DNA from: Bacteroidota bacterium
Lineage (GTDB): Bacteria > Bacteroidota > Bacteroidia > Flavobacteriales > Weeksellaceae
DNA length: 8,302 nucleotides
NCBI GenBank assembly: GCA_018266965.1
Contig: JAFDZJ010000273.1
Span: 1-8,302 of the forward strand
Direction: 5' to 3'
The notes below the pieces were generated by a model. It searched no databases and had not been told where the DNA came from. It saw only the letters and a list, made by a program, of their open reading frames with translations. The translations under genes were made by a program, and so were the position numbers. Shown piece after piece: positions 6,052 to 8,302 of this stretch (its first letter is position 1; every line of letters begins with the position of its first letter).

Positions 6052-8302
6052 TTATCTTAGTTCTGCTGAAAAGTTTTTTTCAAAAGATTTTATTAAACCA
6101 TTCATCACGGTAGAAATTTCTTTGTCTTCTAATGTTTTTTCATCATTTAATAATTCAAAACTCATGGCATAAGATTTCTTTCCTTCCGGAAGATTTTTGC
6201 CTTCGTACACATCGAATAAATTGATGCTTTTCAAATATTTCGATGGGTTGTTTTTCGCTACTTGATAAAGCTCCTGGTAGGAAATATTTTTGTCTATCAA
6301 CAAGGCAAGATCTCTTCTTATTTTATTGAATTTTGGAATATCCACAAATTTAAAATTATCTTTAGTTCTTAACGATTGTGCTGTTTCCAATTCTATTTCT
6401 GCATAGTAACAATCTTGGTCCACATCGTAGTCTTTCAAAAGAGATGGGTGTACTTTGCCCAGTCTTACAATTGTTTTTTTGTTGGAGATAATTTCCAAAC
6501 CTTCAGAAAATCTATTATCCTCCAAAGGTCTTTCAGTAGTTTCTATTTTTAGTTTTTCTAGTAATATTAGTACATAAGCTTTCAGGTTGTAGAAATTGGT
6601 AGAAGATTTTGGTAGCAGCCAATTTTCAGCTTTTTCTCTTCCTGTAACTAAAACAGCTAGTTGTTTTCTTTCCTCGTATTTTTCGAAAAGATGGTAGATT
6701 TTACCTAATTCAAAAAATTTCAAATCTGCATTTTTTCTATTGATATTATAAGCTGCATTTTCCAAAAGCCCTTCCAATAGAGATTTTCTCATGAATGCCA
6801 AATCATTACTCAAAGGATTGAGAAGTTTTACAGCGTTTTTTTCATCTTTCAGACCTCGGAGAGAATTGTTCATTACTTCATTGAAACCGTTGCTTTGTAA
6901 TATTCTTGCCCAGGAATTTTCTAATTCGTCTTGGTCGTTGAAATCTAGTTTTACAGGCGAAAATGTTAATTTTTGTGGATTATCTATTTTATTGTAGCCG
7001 TATATTCTTAATATTTCCTCTATCACATCTATTTCTCGGGTAACATCTGCCCTGTATGGAGGGACAGAAATTTCCAAACCGTTTTGTATTTCGTTTAGCA
7101 CTTCTATATCCAAGGATTTCAATATTTCTTTTACCTTCTCTTTGTGTATTTTAGTTCCTAATATTTGTTCGATTTTCGTAAATTTCAGAATGATGTATTG
7201 GTGATCGATTTTTTTAGGATAATGCTCCAATAATTGTCCTTTTAGTTTTCCACCTGCAATTTCTTCTATTAATTTTATTGCGTGAGTTATTGCAACTCTT
7301 GTCATATTAGGGTCAACTCCTCTTTCAAATCGGAAAGAAGCATCGGTATTTAGTCCATGGAATTTGGCTCCTTTTCTTACTGCAATCGGATTGAAATAGG
7401 CACTTTCCAAAAATATAGTTTTGGTATCATTGTTCACGCCGGAATCTTTACCGCCAAAAACTCCTGCAATACACAATGGGTTGTCTTTCCCATCTTTTAT
7501 CATGATTTCATTACCATTCAACTCTCTTTCTGTTCCGTCTAATGTCAGGAATTTTGTCCCGGGAACAGCAGTGCCTACTTTTATTTTGGAATCTGTTATT
7601 TTGTCGGCATCGAAAGCGTGTAATGGTTGTCCAAAACCATGCAATATATAATTGGTAATATCTACAATATTGTTGATCGGGTGTAGTCCTATGGATTTCA
7701 ATCTGTTTTGCAACCATGATGGTGATTCTTTCACCTCGATATTTTCCAGTACAGCTCCTATGTATCTTGGGCAAAGATTGTCGTCTTCTACAACAAGTTG
7801 AAAATCGTTTTGGTTATTGATTTCTAATGGGAGAGTTTGTAATTTTTCTAATTTAGTTGTCATGTCATTAGAAGTCAAAAAAGCATTTAGGTCCCTAGCT
7901 ACTCCAAAATGGGACATGGCATCTGTCCTATTGGGAGTTAGTCCTATTTCGAAAATTTCATCATTAGCAAGATCAAAATATTTTGAAAAATTTTCTCCGA
8001 TTTCAAATTTATTTTCGTCCAAAACCATTATTCCACCATGGTCTTCGCTCAATCCCAATTCGTCTTCGGCACATATCATACCCTGGGAAAGTTCTCCACG
8101 GATTTTGGCTTCTTTTATTTCAAAAAAACTTCCATCTTTGGCGTATATTTTTGTTCCGATAGTAGCCACAGGAACTATTTGTCCTGCTTGTACATTTGGA
8201 GCACCACATACAATTTGTACAATTTTGTTTTTGCCCAATTCTACGGTTGTTATTTTTAATTTGTCGGCATTGGGGTGTTTTTCACAAGTTAGCACTTTGC
8301 CA
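6052..8302 (-). CDS. pheT: Phenylalanine--tRNA ligase beta subunit, N-terminus outside the window
   Basis: PheT pairs with PheS in an alpha2-beta2 enzyme that charges tRNA-Phe and edits mischarged Tyr-tRNA-Phe in the cytoplasm. The first visible codons give GKVLTCEKHPNADKLKI, an internal position, so about 50 residues are missing; 749 of roughly 800 are present. Domains in protein order are an EMAP/tRNA-binding OB fold (about 8300-7970), the B3/B4 editing domain with NNIVDITNYILHGFGQPLHAFD and LESAYFNP (about 7790-7280), the B5 domain with VPPYRADV (about 7215-6990), the catalytic-like core (about 6980-6360), and the C-terminal FDX-ACB anticodon-binding domain starting near PKFNKIRRDLALLID and ending FSAELR (about 6354-6055). 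The His of PLHAFD, the Glu of LESAYF and the Thr and Ala of NTDASFRFERGVD correspond, from memory of the Thermus enzyme, to editing-site residues, so proofreading appears intact. No frameshift is seen. A META lipoprotein gene follows 19 bases downstream. Confidence 0.97.
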   Translation of the reverse strand, partial: GKVLTCEKHPNADKLKITTVELGKNKIVQIVCGAPNVQAGQIVPVATIGTKIYAKDGSFFEIKEAKIRGELSQGMICAEDELGLSEDHGGIMVLDENKFEIGENFSKYFDLANDEIFEIGLTPNRTDAMSHFGVARDLNAFLTSNDMTTKLEKLQTLPLEINNQNDFQLVVEDDNLCPRYIGAVLENIEVKESPSWLQNRLKSIGLHPINNIVDITNYILHGFGQPLHAFDADKITDSKIKVGTAVPGTKFLTLDGTERELNGNEIMIKDGKDNPLCIAGVFGGKDSGVNNDTKTIFLESAYFNPIAVRKGAKFHGLNTDASFRFERGVDPNMTRVAITHAIKLIEEIAGGKLKGQLLEHYPKKIDHQYIILKFTKIEQILGTKIHKEKVKEILKSLDIEVLNEIQNGLEISVPPYRADVTREIDVIEEILRIYGYNKIDNPQKLTFSPVKLDFNDQDELENSWARILQSNGFNEVMNNSLRGLKDEKNAVKLLNPLSNDLAFMRKSLLEGLLENAAYNINRKNADLKFFELGKIYHLFEKYEERKQLAVLVTGREKAENWLLPKSSTNFYNLKAYVLILLEKLKIETTERPLEDNRFSEGLEIISNKKTIVRLGKVHPSLLKDYDVDQDCYYAEIELETAQSLRTKDNFKFVDIPKFNKIRRDLALLIDKNISYQELYQVAKNNPSKYLKSINLFDVYEGKNLPEGKKSYAMSFELLNDEKTLEDKEISTVMNGLIKSFEKNFSAELR

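Noticed and set aside
7511..7774. 87-residue minus-strand frame inside pheT
   Set aside because: It lies in an alternative frame under the conserved editing domain and its composition looks random.
8293..8295. GTG (minus strand) as the pheT start
   Set aside because: It encodes the Val of the internal GKVLTCEKHPNADKL motif, and the frame continues to the window edge, so the gene is simply truncated.
1..8302. CRISPR array, tRNA/rRNA gene, insertion sequence, prophage or defence system
   Set aside because: No regularly spaced direct repeats, cloverleaf or rRNA-like sequence, transposase, integrase or nuclease motifs were seen on either strand.

Overview
The window looks like a chromosomal segment of a low-GC Bacteroidota, most likely a Flavobacteriia/Weeksellaceae-type organism. 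The reasons are AT-rich codon use, A-rich leaders in place of strong Shine-Dalgarno sites, two TAnnTTTG-type -7 boxes, a large outer-membrane-type protein with motifs I associate with Bacteroidota, and CGCAAAGACGCAA-type intergenic repeats. The genus assignment is inference from sequence style, because no rRNA or other firm marker is present.

Layout. (1) Positions 1-2660, plus strand: the 3' part of a very large, probably outer-membrane beta-barrel protein that enters from the left edge. (2) Positions 2661-3024: a 364-base intergenic region holding a perfect 28-bp palindrome (2714-2741), a cluster of ACGCAAA repeats (2778-2828) and a promoter-like -7 box (2980-2987). (3) Positions 3025-3915, plus: a complete NAD-dependent 3-hydroxyacyl-CoA dehydrogenase, followed by an intrinsic terminator. 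(4) Positions 3969-5294, plus: a multi-pass membrane protein with GT-C glycosyltransferase-like features, whose start codon directly abuts that terminator. (5) Positions 5328-5570, plus: a very acidic 80-residue protein of unknown function with its own -7 box. (6) Positions 5572-5608: a strong hairpin that can serve as a terminator for both converging transcription units. (7) Positions 5613-6032, minus: a META-domain (HslJ-like) lipoprotein. (8) Positions 6052-8302, minus: pheT, the phenylalanyl-tRNA synthetase beta subunit, lacking its first roughly 50 codons at the right edge.

Functional picture. The plus-strand genes do not form one pathway. A surface protein, a fatty-acid/butanoate-type dehydrogenase, a candidate envelope glycosyltransferase and a small acidic protein lie in a row, with termination or promoter signals between some of them. 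On the minus strand pheT and the lipoprotein gene are 19 bases apart and are probably co-transcribed. I see no phage, CRISPR, toxin-antitoxin, transposase or defence genes. The most unusual items are the palindrome and repeat cluster, the fusion of a terminator to a start codon, and the little-described large surface protein and small acidic protein.
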